Below, one piece after another: positions 32,201-41,132 of a stretch of 64,000 bases of DNA. Position 1 is the first letter of the stretch. Every line of letters starts with the position of its first letter. Under the pieces are notes generated by a model. It searched no databases and was not told where the DNA came from. It was given only the letters and a program-made list of their open reading frames with translations. The DNA is from Tranzscheliella williamsii (lineage: Eukaryota > Basidiomycota > Ustilaginomycetes > Ustilaginales > Ustilaginaceae). Position numbers and translations under genes: made by a program. Location: contig JALBYF010000038.1 of the NCBI GenBank assembly GCA_023212725.1, positions 117,526-181,525 of the forward strand, in the 5' to 3' direction.

Positions 32201-32519
32201 CCACCTCCACGCCGCTCACGCCTTCAGCGCCGCCTGCCCCTCCTCCCACCCCACCACCCACCACTCCCCGCGCGACCTCCACCACGCCATCGTCCGCCAC
32301 GACAACTCCCCCTCCATCCCCAACCTCCCCGACCACCCAGACACATCCCTCGCCACAACAGGCCACTTCGACGCCCAGGACACAGAACTCATGGGCAAGC
32401 GCGCCCGCCTCAAGGCAAAGGTCAAGCGCCATCTCGCAAAACGCACCCCCGACGGCCACATCCTCGACCAGGACCTCGCCACCTGGATCACCCCCTTCGA
32501 CCTCTCCGAGCATGGCTAG
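29292..32519 (+). CDS. Large protein with UIM-like helices, coiled coil and PPxY motif; function unknown
   Basis: Single exon, 1075 residues, not recognised as a named family. About 290 residues of Pro/Ser/Gln-rich disorder come first. At about 299-456 follows a highly charged helical or coiled-coil block with ubiquitin-interacting-motif-like cores (EIDKAIEASLDS, EEDLLHQIMQDS, and a weaker KRALEESLREQEEE). A further AYQLALQMSRASL sits near 518. A PPAY motif, a ligand for Nedd4/Rsp5 WW domains, occurs at about 582 (EAPPAYED). The C-terminal 350 residues include an ordered-looking stretch (FFVLRAPSWKSLLRAIAWYGNSTVE, LLRVEVEFVTP) and a basic tail. Together these suggest a ubiquitin-binding adaptor, perhaps an Rsp5 partner; this is inference. 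Late third-position GC rises sharply, giving long antisense frames. Confidence 0.7.
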   Translation: MSFNPTASNPQQGNAYSQHAQHAYQEAQGQRQPAAYRDDGPYTSPPPAAQTPPSTYTNAFMAPPDVRHGHGMAYSTYPSSSNVAAYPAQAMPTSPRGPMQQRVTSPALASGPSHFPASQPTGPGLYGPAPAHFRPSPVARPGYPHEQRLVNPYEQLEQRHATHRSDHPMPAQRSTSLHSSSSPPSFGPGDPLYSGPASVAPARSSGRTATYRQSTPGSASEVGHPGILQPNTPSYGDRSYHPAEPGSQRSVSGSSQSRTDSRSNRRDDGSSQGMSRSTPSPTAQRKPSHAFDDCADRRSEIDKAIEASLDSAKQDEERRRQTEREQDQLRLVYAATASENEAERRRQKEEEDLLHQIMQDSKREAELHAKRRAEEEELILEESRQHALRQREQQARLEAEMLDRAKLESQAEDERRRQDMSTFHDAEKRALEESLREQEEEWKRRESAEKSLLAFFQYREPASSSAGPSASLPSGSTASGSADRPLSPLSSASSQDLEAEYWKFAGHNGAYQLALQMSRASLDSSGQGPSNPGPSRRPLPTLPSSASSGSSNPVPTSPPQSEESSAWKQDDWSEHGLPDEAPPAYEDATKPAPKNIPDPMTSRAPAHLPPVPASDTGPTGDMRADADAPPLPQKPTSRTPWQSDGNGNLATAGATPTASQRRSRLSQGSTPVGVVGSGSSEVSASEVAEPASASSAAGSLAEEQRVSPSRSATVSDGESACVPPDEPASPLVPGPSGSPLREGTERARLAATCAPEPIGQPALAGIDFGYCALPFAARLDSRMATASQQAGAHSPDKAYFPPSIQLTRRTEARAGGGGPSSVASTTGRESEAERGGGAFFVLRAPSWKSLLRAIAWYGNSTVEAGPEEVVDAAGRGCLLRVEVEFVTPARPGVEYEVAKGGAVPAHVGVCLSLLPVAGTAAWLRSDEYAAAKRESKRLDAEYARRGATRRLLELARPPPALPLPLVRLAHHLHAAHAFSAACPSSHPTTHHSPRDLHHAIVRHDNSPSIPNLPDHPDTSLATTGHFDAQDTELMGKRARLKAKVKRHLAKRTPDGHILDQDLATWITPFDLSEHG

Positions 32520-32924
32520 CTAGCAACCCTCCCCCAGCATCGCCCTGCACACACAGCAAAGCCAGCCTCCGCCAAAGAGCAGTCGGTCGAAAAGGGGACG
32601 ATACATTGTAACCCTAGAATGTACGTGAGATGTGCGTATACAAGTGGGCTCTTGCTATCGCTCCAGGCCGGACGGGCGGGTGAGATCCGAACAGCATGGC
32701 AAGATGGGATTTTGGATGAACGCAGAAGCGCTCAAGAAAGAGGTTCGTTGTGTTTACGACGCTCAGGAAAGAGATTCGTGGTGTTTACGAAACGCTCCCA
32801 AAAGAGATTCGTAGTGTTTATACATGAAATGCTGATGAGGATACAATCATAATCGGTATCGAATCCTGAAAGCGGCAATAGGTGCGCGTAGGTGGATCAT
32901 AGGTCGATGCAAGGGAGGCGACAT
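32520..32924. other. Intergenic between convergent UIM/PPxY gene and RPL32
   Basis: About 400 bases of shared 3' flank. It holds three tandem copies of a 20-base unit (see separate repeat). No gene seen. Confidence 0.5.
32737..32820. repeat. Three imperfect tandem copies of a 31-33 bp unit
   Basis: The core AAAGAGRTTCGTNGTGTTTA occurs at 32737-32756, 32768-32787 and 32801-32820 with only 1-2 differences. Spacers also share ACGCTC. It lies 105-188 bases past the RPL32 stop (minus strand) and about 220-300 past the stop of the convergent gene. Confidence 0.88.
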
Positions 32925-33317
32925 TTATGCCTCCTGAGCGCGGACTCGGGCGTTGGCGTTGGTGACCTTGACGCCGAGCGCCTTGGCCTTCTCGAGAATG
33001 TCAATGCGCTTCTTGGAGCTGACGTTGTGGGCGATCTCGGCGGCGTACGAGCCGTTGTGCATGAGAAGCAGCTCAACGTCTCGGACGTTGGAAACCACCA
33101 GTCGTCGGTATCCGTTGGGCATCAGGTGGCGCGTCTTCTTGTTCGAGCCGTAACCAATCTTGGGCATGCGCACAACGCTGCGGAATCGTCGTCGGACAGC
33201 GCTGTCGATACCCTTGGGCTTGCGCCACGACTCGCCGACACGGTGGTATCGGTCAGAGTGGTGGCGTTTGAACGCCTTGGTTCGCTTCTTGACGATAGGA
33301 ATGGTAGTGGCGGCCAT
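32925..33317 (-). CDS. RPL32: 60S ribosomal protein L32 (eL32)
   Basis: Minus strand, 130 residues, the normal length for eL32. Diagnostic segments: [68 protein letters not shown] and [11 protein letters not shown]. Start chosen at [11 protein letters not shown] (33317). The open frame continues upstream but contains a CTGCAG acceptor-like sequence ten bases before the ATG, preceded by a pyrimidine stretch, so a 5'-UTR intron is likely. It is divergent from RPL16 across about 1.67 kb and convergent with the UIM/PPxY gene. Confidence 0.97.
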   Translation of the reverse strand: MAATTIPIVKKRTKAFKRHHSDRYHRVGESWRKPKGIDSAVRRRFRSVVRMPKIGYGSNKKTRHLMPNGYRRLVVSNVRDVELLLMHNGSYAAEIAHNVSSKKRIDILEKAKALGVKVTNANARVRAQEA

Positions 33318-34988
33318 CTTGATGATCTGCAGGTGGATCGAATGAGTAAGAAAGGAGACAGAAAACGTAAGTAAATGTTTCGCCAGAGAAAAGGTAGACT
33401 GTGCAGCTCTTTGACTCTGGTCGGTGTGGTGATGGTGTCGCAAATGGTGAATCTCTACTTGCTCCGATGCTTCGGCTGATGTCGATTGTGCAATCTAAAA
33501 TGGCCGGAGCAAGGACTGTCGTGCGTACGGATCAGAACGTCCAATAGAATCGCTGGGATGCTTTCAAGCTGTGACTAAGGCCATCAGGGCCAACAGCGGC
33601 GCTACGGTATTCTCTCCACCCCGGCCTCCAATGTTGTATACTGGCCAGAAGATATGTGTTCGAGGCTACAGGACCCATCCCTATGTAATCAACAATTATG
33701 CACCCCGACCTTTACAGTTGGAGGCCGCATGGCCCTGTGAGGTATCACGGCAACACAGATCGACAGTAGAGCAGCGTGTCGAAAACGTATGTATGGCGGT
33801 GTCGCCTGTTGTCTGAGTCATATGGATACGTGATGAAGACGGGGTGTCGAGGATGCCCAGAATCGATCAAGGTCGCATACTACATGGTCGTGTAGCTGAA
33901 TGTATCGTTGGCGGCTGCAAGCAGGGCTTGGTGTCGGCGGCATGCGATGAATTCGATTGCGACATGACGAGCCAAAGAGCTGCTAGGGCGTGATGGAGCA
34001 CTTACCTCTCTTGACGGTGAAGGATGGTGGTGATCAATGATGATGGAGATCGTATGCTTGCAGCCGATACTGCTTCCTGCCCACGGCTCTTGCTGCGACT
34101 GGCTGCCTCGGTGCTCACTGAGCGTTGCCTGGACCCGCGCGACCTTCAGCTGTTCTAAATTTCGTCGCGTCAAATTCAGCTCTGGGCCAGGGCTCGGCCG
34201 AGGTCAGATGACAGCACGTGATTCGGGCCCACTCAATCAAAGCACAAATCCATCCTCTGTAAAATGGAAAGCATAGCTTCAGCGTTAGAAGAGCGAACCG
34301 GGTTGGCCTGCTGGCTCTCTGGAGAAATCTCAATTGGATAGCCCCCAAGGCAAGCTGTGTGAAGTTGTGTGGGTCGGGTCGACATCGCGATTCAAGGTTC
34401 TTGTCATCATCCTCGACACCACCATACCCGTCAAGAATCATATTGTCAAGGTTCGTATCCACAGCGTGCCAGCGCACATCGTACACCGCAGCACCATCAG
34501 CCGCCACGCAGCACATTGTTCAAGGGAACCAGCTGGGGCATTGTCAGTAAGGGAAGAAGGGATGGATATAAGATGTCTGGCATTTTTGCACGGCATGACA
34601 ACCTCTTCGACAAACAGCAGCACACTTGCGCAGGGCACAACAGGTCAAAACTTCTCTACGCTAATGGATGCCAACAGGCGTTAGACGACGCTAGGCTAAG
34701 CTAGTGCGCTGTCCTGCCACAGGCTATGTTACGAGGCTAGAGACAGTCTGGATTTCTACTGGCCGTAATGGACCACCAGCGGAACCTTTTGCGTTCGACG
34801 TACTGCCCACCACTACCAGCCTGGGAATCCTCGATTCGTTTACGGGATCCGGTTGAACCGCGCTGTTGATGGATAACCTGCGGAAGCTTGGGGCTGGTGG
34901 ATGCGTAATTGGTAGACTTATACAAACACGGAAGCAGCTGGCTGACTCTGTTTCTTTTCTCCACCATTGCAACTCTTCGTACTTCCAG
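33318..34988. other. Divergent RPL32/RPL16 intergenic region
   Basis: About 1.67 kb between two ribosomal protein genes facing away from each other. It contains a CACGTG E-box at 34215-34220. No open frame with recognisable similarity, and no tRNA or snoRNA found. The RPL16-proximal end has a pyrimidine tract (TTTCTTTTCTCC) directly before a CAG at the ATG. Confidence 0.5.
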
Positions 34989-35697
34989 ATGTCTCTCCAG
35001 CAGGCAAGCCCATACATCGTTGACGGAAAGGGACACCTTCTCGGTCGTCTCGCTGCTACCCTCGCCAAGCAGCTCCTTTCTGGACAGAAGGTGGTCGTCG
35101 TTCGATGTGAGCTCATCAACGTCTCCGGCTCCTTCTTCCGAAACAAGGTAAGCATGCTTCCGGCGATCATCGACATGTGATGCTACATGGCCGTCGAATG
35201 CTGACTTAGTTCGCATCTCCTCTCTCTTTATCCCTGTTTAGTTGAAGTTCCACGCCTACCTTCACAAGCGCCACTTGGTCAACCCTAAGAAGTCCGGTCC
35301 TTTCCACCACCGAGCTCCTTCGCGTATCCTCTACAAGACCATCCGAGGAATGGTTCCCCACAAGACCGCTCGAGGTGCCGCCGCTCTGCAGCGATTGAAG
35401 GTGTACGAGGGTGTTCCCCCTCCCTTTGACCGAAAGAAGAAGATGGTCATCCCTGCCGCTCTCCGAGTCCTCCGACTCAAGCCCGGCCGAAAGTTCGCCA
35501 CCATCAAGCGAATCTCGCACGAGGTTGGCTGGAACCACATGGAGACCGTCGACAAGCTCGAGGCCAAGCGAAAAGTCAAGCAGCAGGCTTACCACGAGCG
35601 AAAGGTCGCCGCCAACAAGGCACGAGCCGCCGCTCAGACCGCCACCGGCGACAAGCTCAAGGACATCAACGCCCAGCTTTCCGCCTACGGCTACTAA
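34989..35697 (+). CDS. RPL16: 60S ribosomal protein L16 (uL13, L13a)
   Basis: Two exons, 34989-35147 and 35242-35697, with GTAAGC donor and TTTAG acceptor, giving 204 residues. Family signatures: [37 protein letters not shown], the exon 2 start [10 protein letters not shown], and [11 protein letters not shown] followed by [12 protein letters not shown]. The ATG directly follows CTTCCAG, so the true upstream exon may be non-coding. Codon use is biased with many CGA arginines. uL13 is a component of the large subunit. It also regulates translation in animals, but nothing here speaks to that. Confidence 0.97.
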
Positions 35698-36494
35698 ACG
35701 GCTTCGACTATGGCAGTCTCTTGTTCGCATAGTTAGTCGCCTTTCCCAGTCTCCCATTGGCGGCATCTTGCAATGTCAGCACGGTTATCAACAGATACTC
35801 GTATCATGCAAGTCTCGCACGGCGTTTCAGTTGTTTAAGCTTTTCCTTTTGGTCGCTGGACAGCGCGACCGACGAGAGACAATCCGATCACACCACCATC
35901 ATCAACATGCATTGCTTTCGACGAGGACCCTGAACAGTAGAGGTTCTTGTCGGCGGTAATGTTGCAAAACGAATGCAAAAACAGGGTCAGCGACGTGGAC
36001 GGCAGCGTCCACGGTAGCCATCTCCATTCCATCTTTCTTCTGTTATGCATATGGGCAGCCGACCCGGTCTTTGCCTCCAACCCGCGCCCTTTCTCTTCCT
36101 CCTGTATTTGATATTCCTCTATGCTCACACATACTCCCACAACCACACAGAGAAAGCCTCATTGCAAGCATTGAAACCTGCCCGCTGCGAGAAGGCGAAT
36201 GTGGCCTTGTGTATGTGCTCTGTCCTTTGCCTGCGTGAGGGGCTGGCCAGCCGGCGCATAGATCCTGTGCTTGATGCGCGGGATGGAATGGCCTGATCTG
36301 GCCGAGACCCGATCCCAACCTGATGTGGTTGCGCTGACGGACAACCGCACGCATTGTAAGATCTCAGCCGCTGTTGGATGCGTATTTGAGATTTTGTGGA
36401 GGTGTAAAGCCTGCTTTGTTCCTGCTTTGAGGGCTGTCCCAGAGAGCTGCTCTACGCTTGGAGTTGCCTGTCCATCAGCAGCAGGTCGCCTGCC
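35698..36494. other. Intergenic RPL16 to FRG1
   Basis: About 800 bases. Short frames on both strands only; no recognisable protein, RNA or repeat. Confidence 0.5.
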
Positions 36495-37714
36495 ATGTCG
36501 AGCTCGGGTGGGAAGAGCCTCCGCCTGACGTTCAAGGGAGAAAAGCCGAAGAAGAAAAAGCGGAGCAAGAGCAGCAAGGGCGCGCCCTCTTCGCACAAGC
36601 GGAAGGCCAGAACGGGGGACGACACATCCGACGTGGACGATGTCGGTGGCGACGAGCAGGCCTGGGTCCCTGTCGAGCGGCTGGACGATCTGAACGGGCC
36701 GTGCTTCATCTACCAGCGTATGCATCAGGCTGGCGTGGCGTACTGTCTTTCGTTCAACTCAACCTTGCAGGCCGTCGAGGCGGCCGCCGTCGTGCGGCCG
36801 ACTGTCTCATCCGAGGAGGACCGCATAGCGCTGCTAGCGACGGACCCGAAGCTCGCAGAAGATCTCGAGGGGGCCGAGATCGTCATGCCGGGTCCGGAAG
36901 CGCAGGACGCCGCCCTCCCGACCCCACAGGCTGTCCACCAGGTCTGGATCGCGACCAAGGTGCCTGGCTCTGCCTTGCCCCCGCGGTTCACGCTCAAAAG
37001 TGCCGAGAGCAAGTTCCTGGGAGCCGACAAGTACGGCGCCCTGCAGGCGACTATGGAAGCCAGAGGACCGCAGGAGGAATGGACCGTACAGCTCGCCGCC
37101 CCTGCCGCCTCGGCTCAGCACGCACACGCCGCGCAGTGGGCCTTCCGCTCGGTGCACGGCAACTATCTCGCCCTCGACGAGGTCGCCGGCGGCAAGAAAG
37201 TCGTGAGGGCCGACTCTTCGCCCTCCACCGACACTGGCCAAGCCAGCGATGACGCCTGGTGCCTCCTCGTACAGTGGAAACACCGACATGCGGCGCGGCA
37301 CCCGCCAGACCCCAACAACCCTGCAAAGAAATCAAGAAGCAACGACCCAACAGTGCTGCAGCCCAAGATTAGCGAACAGGTACTAGCGCAGGAGCTCGAT
37401 ACCTTGTAAGTTCACGTCTCTGTGTCCTGCTATTGCCGCGATACGGTACTGATGTGCAGCGTGTTGCTTTGCTTCACAGCAAGTCGAGGGCAGGCTCCCA
37501 GTACCTCCCGGGCATCGCAATGTCGAAAGAGGAGAAAAAGGCGCTCCGAAGGGCAGAAAGGGAAGGCAGACTGGCCGAAGAGATGCTCGACCGGCGCAGT
37601 AAGCTGAAAAGGTACGCACTACACAGTCAGAGACGCCTGCGCAATGGCTGCTTACTGACCACCTGGTGTTGGTACGTCCACGCATATCCGCCAAACAGCG
37701 ACAAGTACGCTTGA
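36495..37714 (+). CDS. FRG1: FRG1-like actin/RNA-associated protein
   Basis: Three exons: 36495-37405, 37480-37611 and a 16-base last exon 37699-37714, giving 352 residues. The frame across both joins is TTC AAG (FKSRAG) and AGC GAC (LKSDKYA then stop). A Lys-rich N-terminus (KKKKRSKSSK) precedes a fascin-like beta-trefoil region (FTLKSAESKFLGADKYGALQATMEARGPQEEW, then FRSVHGNYLALDEVAGGKKVVR), which is the FRG1 core. The basic helical C-terminus (MSKEEKKALRRAEREGRLAEEMLDRRSKLK) is typical of the family. FRG1 proteins associate with spliceosomes, nucleoli and actin; the exact function in fungi is not settled. The insert rich in Pro/Ala between 130 and 160 is not part of the core. Confidence 0.86.
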
Positions 37715-38266
37715 CTGTGTATTTCCCAGTTTACGCCGCAAGGTCGGAAAGCAGACTCTCTTTGCAGCATGACCAAACAAGGCCTGTGGGAAGGGTCCAT
37801 AGTGTGACACGGTACTGCTCCATCGAAGGCTCTCGGCATAACCTCGAAGCACTGCTAGTGGAAACTGCTACGTCGGGTCGGGCCAGGCATGCAAGCATCG
37901 GATGAGAACTCACAGGCGCGGACACAGCTTCAGCGCGGGCATCCTTCATTTGGGCTGCGAGGCCGTATGGATGGCTTGGCTTGCATGCGAGCAAGGAAGC
38001 CTTTCGTCTGTAAGAGCTTCGAAGGGGTATATTGATTGCCGGGCTGCTCAGACCCTTACTCAGTGGGACTGGATAGAAAATGGTCGAGAGGATATGCGCG
38101 GGCCTGAATAATACATATGTAGGATTGCTATTTATTGCGCTCAGGCTTTATTGACAGGTCGTAGATTCGCATCACGCAGGTTGCCTTCCATCCTGATCTG
38201 CTACGTCTATCCGCCCCCATATGATTTGGCTGAGCTCAGGCTGCTCAAGTCCCAGCTCCGCCCACA
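37715..38266. other. Intergenic FRG1 to TAF7
   Basis: About 550 bases with no recognisable element. The final 100 bases before the TAF7 ATG are CT-rich. Confidence 0.5.
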
Positions 38267-40081
38267 ATGAGCAGCGTGGACGACGCGCTAGGGGGCGCCA
38301 CACCGGCAGGTTCGACCCCTAATGAAGCAGCGGGGTCGGAATCGCCTCTGGCTGCGGACACCAATGCGGATCCATCGTCACGAGGAATCCGACCCAAACG
38401 CTCCCTGCGTCCTACAGTCAAGGCTCTTATGGCACGCGAACAGTCGCCAGACGGATGGGAGCATGGAGGGGGCAGAACCAGCCAACCGCATCGCCCCGTC
38501 CGTACTGCATCTGGCGCTCGACCCCAGATCAAGCTCAAGATGAAGGCTTCCGGAGGAGGTACGGCTGCCGGTGCCGGGCAGGGGCCCAAGACCCAGGCAT
38601 ACATGCAAAGCTACGACCGAGAGCTGGACAGCGAAGATGACGAGACCGGAGGAGGTCTTGCCTTTGAAGAGCAGCTCATCCTGCGCATGCCAGAGGGCCC
38701 CGAGTGTGAGAAATTGAGAGAGGCGGTTCAGAAACGCCAGCTTGGAGATGACGTCTGGTTCAAGTTCAAGGACTCAAGACGAGCCGTGGTCCACGTCGGC
38801 GACTCCCTCTTCTCGGCCAAACTTGTGGACCTGCCAACCATCACAGAGGCTCACAAGACGCTTGACAATAGACAGTTCTTCAAGGTCGCAGACATCGCCC
38901 AGATGCTGGTCGTCGAAGCCAAGATCGACGACGAGTCCCAAGCATCATCCAGCGGGGGAGGAAAAGCGTTCAACATTGATGATTTCATCTATCCCCACGG
39001 CATCACACCGCCCATGCAGTGGGCGAGGAAGCGCAGGTTCCGCAAGCGAGCCGCGCGCCGAGCCATCGAAACCGTGGAGAAGGAGGTGGAAAGACTGCTC
39101 AAAGCCGACAAGAAGGCCGATCAGGTGGAGTACGAGATCATGGATGCGGCAGAAGAGGGCGACTCAGATGAAGATGACGACGCACATGGACGAGGCCGCC
39201 GTGGTGCCGCATCCCCAAGCGCATCGGTCGCCGATACGCCCGTACCTGGAGGCTCGGACGCTGGATCCTTCGACGAAGACAGGGACCAGGATGACGAGGA
39301 CGAAGACGGAGAAGAGGGCGCACACCGCTATCGAAGAGATGACGGCGCTGAGGAAGGCTTTGACGTTGACGAAGTGGACGAGGATTTGGCCGCGGAGCTC
39401 GACGCTGCGCTGGAGGAAGAAGACGACGATGCGGAATCGACGCGCGGGGCGGGCAGTGAGGCGCAAAGCCGCGGCAGCGATCAAGAAGATCTGTGGGATG
39501 ATGACGACGAAGAGGACGGCGAAGACGGCGAAGACGAGGAGGAGGACGAAGACGGCGAGAATGACGAGGAAAAGGAGAGACGGGTGCGAGAGGCACAGCT
39601 CGAGGCCGAGTGCAAGGAAATTGAGGCGCTGGTCCGTCGCAAGCAGGCCGACGTTGATACCACGATGAATCTGATCATCAAAAACCGACACCAGCAGGCC
39701 TTGCGCAAGCTCACAGCCGAACGGGACATGAAGCGCAACCAGCTCGCCGACCTCAAGCTGGTCCGACGGGAGCGCAAGGAAGCTCATGCAGCAGCGGCAG
39801 CCGCCAAAGAGGTCGAGGACGCTCGTTTGCAGCTGGATAGCGAGCAGCAAGAAGACGCCCACCTTGCCATCTCTCAGATCACAACCAGCAGTTCTCCTTC
39901 GGCCAATGCCAACACACAGCAGTCTCAAGTCTCTACCATCGGCGCCATGCCCCCACCAGCACTACCAGCGAGCCGGAAGGACCACAGCGATGCCACTGCA
40001 ATGGACCTGGATGGATCTTCGAACACACACAAAGTCACGGCTGCCCAAGACGGAGACCTCTGGGACGATGAGGACGGTTGA
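38267..40081 (+). CDS. TAF7: TFIID subunit TAF7 (TAFII55 family)
   Basis: Single exon, 604 residues. A disordered N-terminus precedes the TAFII55 domain (about 128-290). That domain opens with EEQLILRMPEGPECEKLREAV, continues through the DSRRAVVHVGDSLFSAKLVDLPTI strand region and THKTLDNRQFFKVADIAQMLVVE, and includes the PHGITPPMQWARKRRFRKR segment that ends this domain in fungi and animals. Next is a very acidic Asp/Glu tract (about 305-440), then a coiled coil (EAECKEIEALVRRKQADVD, LTAERDMKRNQLADLKLVRRERKE) and a short acidic end (GDLWDDEDG). TAF7 contacts TAF1 within TFIID and restrains its activity before initiation. No introns are visible. Confidence 0.93.
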   Translation: MSSVDDALGGATPAGSTPNEAAGSESPLAADTNADPSSRGIRPKRSLRPTVKALMAREQSPDGWEHGGGRTSQPHRPVRTASGARPQIKLKMKASGGGTAAGAGQGPKTQAYMQSYDRELDSEDDETGGGLAFEEQLILRMPEGPECEKLREAVQKRQLGDDVWFKFKDSRRAVVHVGDSLFSAKLVDLPTITEAHKTLDNRQFFKVADIAQMLVVEAKIDDESQASSSGGGKAFNIDDFIYPHGITPPMQWARKRRFRKRAARRAIETVEKEVERLLKADKKADQVEYEIMDAAEEGDSDEDDDAHGRGRRGAASPSASVADTPVPGGSDAGSFDEDRDQDDEDEDGEEGAHRYRRDDGAEEGFDVDEVDEDLAAELDAALEEEDDDAESTRGAGSEAQSRGSDQEDLWDDDDEEDGEDGEDEEEDEDGENDEEKERRVREAQLEAECKEIEALVRRKQADVDTTMNLIIKNRHQQALRKLTAERDMKRNQLADLKLVRRERKEAHAAAAAAKEVEDARLQLDSEQQEDAHLAISQITTSSSPSANANTQQSQVSTIGAMPPPALPASRKDHSDATAMDLDGSSNTHKVTAAQDGDLWDDEDG

Positions 40082-41132
40082 TCCCCCTGCCACTGCACCT
40101 CCCCTCTCGCAGCATCTCTCTTCTCGCCGCATTTGCACCCCTCATCTCCTACTCGCGATTGTATTTGTAACCAATGCAAACTTATACCTTCAGCTTCTCT
40201 GGTGCCTGCTATCAGTGAATCACAATCTCGCCGGAGGCTGTTCTACCCCGCTACACAGGTGGTGTCGTAAACGCGCATGTTAGGCCTTTTCTGCCGATCA
40301 CCCACCGCGAATGACAAACGAAAGGGTCAGAAGCGAACAGATTTCAAAATCGCAATGGATCATTAATCCCGTCTAAAAGTTGGCGCATACGGTCTAAATT
40401 GAATCTTGGTAATTTGCTAGGCTCCGTGCATATACTTTTCTGGGGAGCGAGGACTGGCGAATGCCGCAGTCGCGGGCTGCCCCACTCGCCCCCTACTGTA
40501 AGTAAGGGGGATCTAAAACAGCCCATTCATACCAACCCAGGGAATGCTGCCACACGCAGCGGTGCTCTGCGACCAGCTTCTGTCGTGTGCTTGCTCGCGC
40601 ATAGACTGCTATCGGTGGCGAGGGACCATGGGGGCGAATGCGCATGACCACATCCTTACGGCACCTACAAGGTATGAAGGCGAAGAGGGGACGTGCGCTA
40701 GTTCGAACGCTTGTAATAGTCTGTACGTCGTCGCGAGGCTCTGCTATCAGTAGTTGTGCAGCATTTTCCAAGCCCAACTAACAAACTGTTTTATCGCTCT
40801 AATGCGAAGGCTATGAAATTTGTAGTGACCGTCTCACAGCTCAGAGATTGAGGCAGTTCAGCAGTGTGCAGGGGGTGGAAATTTCTTCTTGCCAGCGACG
40901 TGTTCGAATTTCACGAGGGGATCCCGATTGGCTGGCCTTGCGCCAGAGACTGGAAGTTGAGCGGGCAAAAATTTTCTCTGCTTTTGCGCAGTTCGGGCGC
41001 GCAACATTGGCCCCCTCTGCCCTCAGTGCCGCGCCCAGCCTGAGCGAAGAAATAAAGGCCGGCACGATCCTCCTTACTCCCTTCCTTCTTTCTTCATACA
41101 TCGTATCATCACATACACCAAAATCATTCAAA
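40082..41132. other. Intergenic, EF-1 alpha promoter region
   Basis: About 1.05 kb. The final 130 bases carry an A/T-rich AAATAAAGG and a long CT-rich leader ending in CAAAATCATTCAAAATGGG. No tRNA: the TTCGAAT near 40910 lacks a flanking tRNA fold. Confidence 0.5.

Noticed and set aside
33880..34173. 97-residue minus-strand frame in the RPL32/RPL16 gap
   Set aside because: No recognisable motif, a composition like its surroundings, and no convincing promoter or splice context.
35148..35241. Box C/D snoRNA inside the RPL16 intron (TGATG...CTGA)
   Set aside because: The C box lacks the final A, the boxes are only about 28 bases apart, and no terminal stem is visible.
40880..40930. tRNA-like T-arm (TTCGAAT between short stems)
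   Set aside because: No acceptor, D or anticodon arm fits around it, and the closing pair of the loop is G-T instead of G-C.
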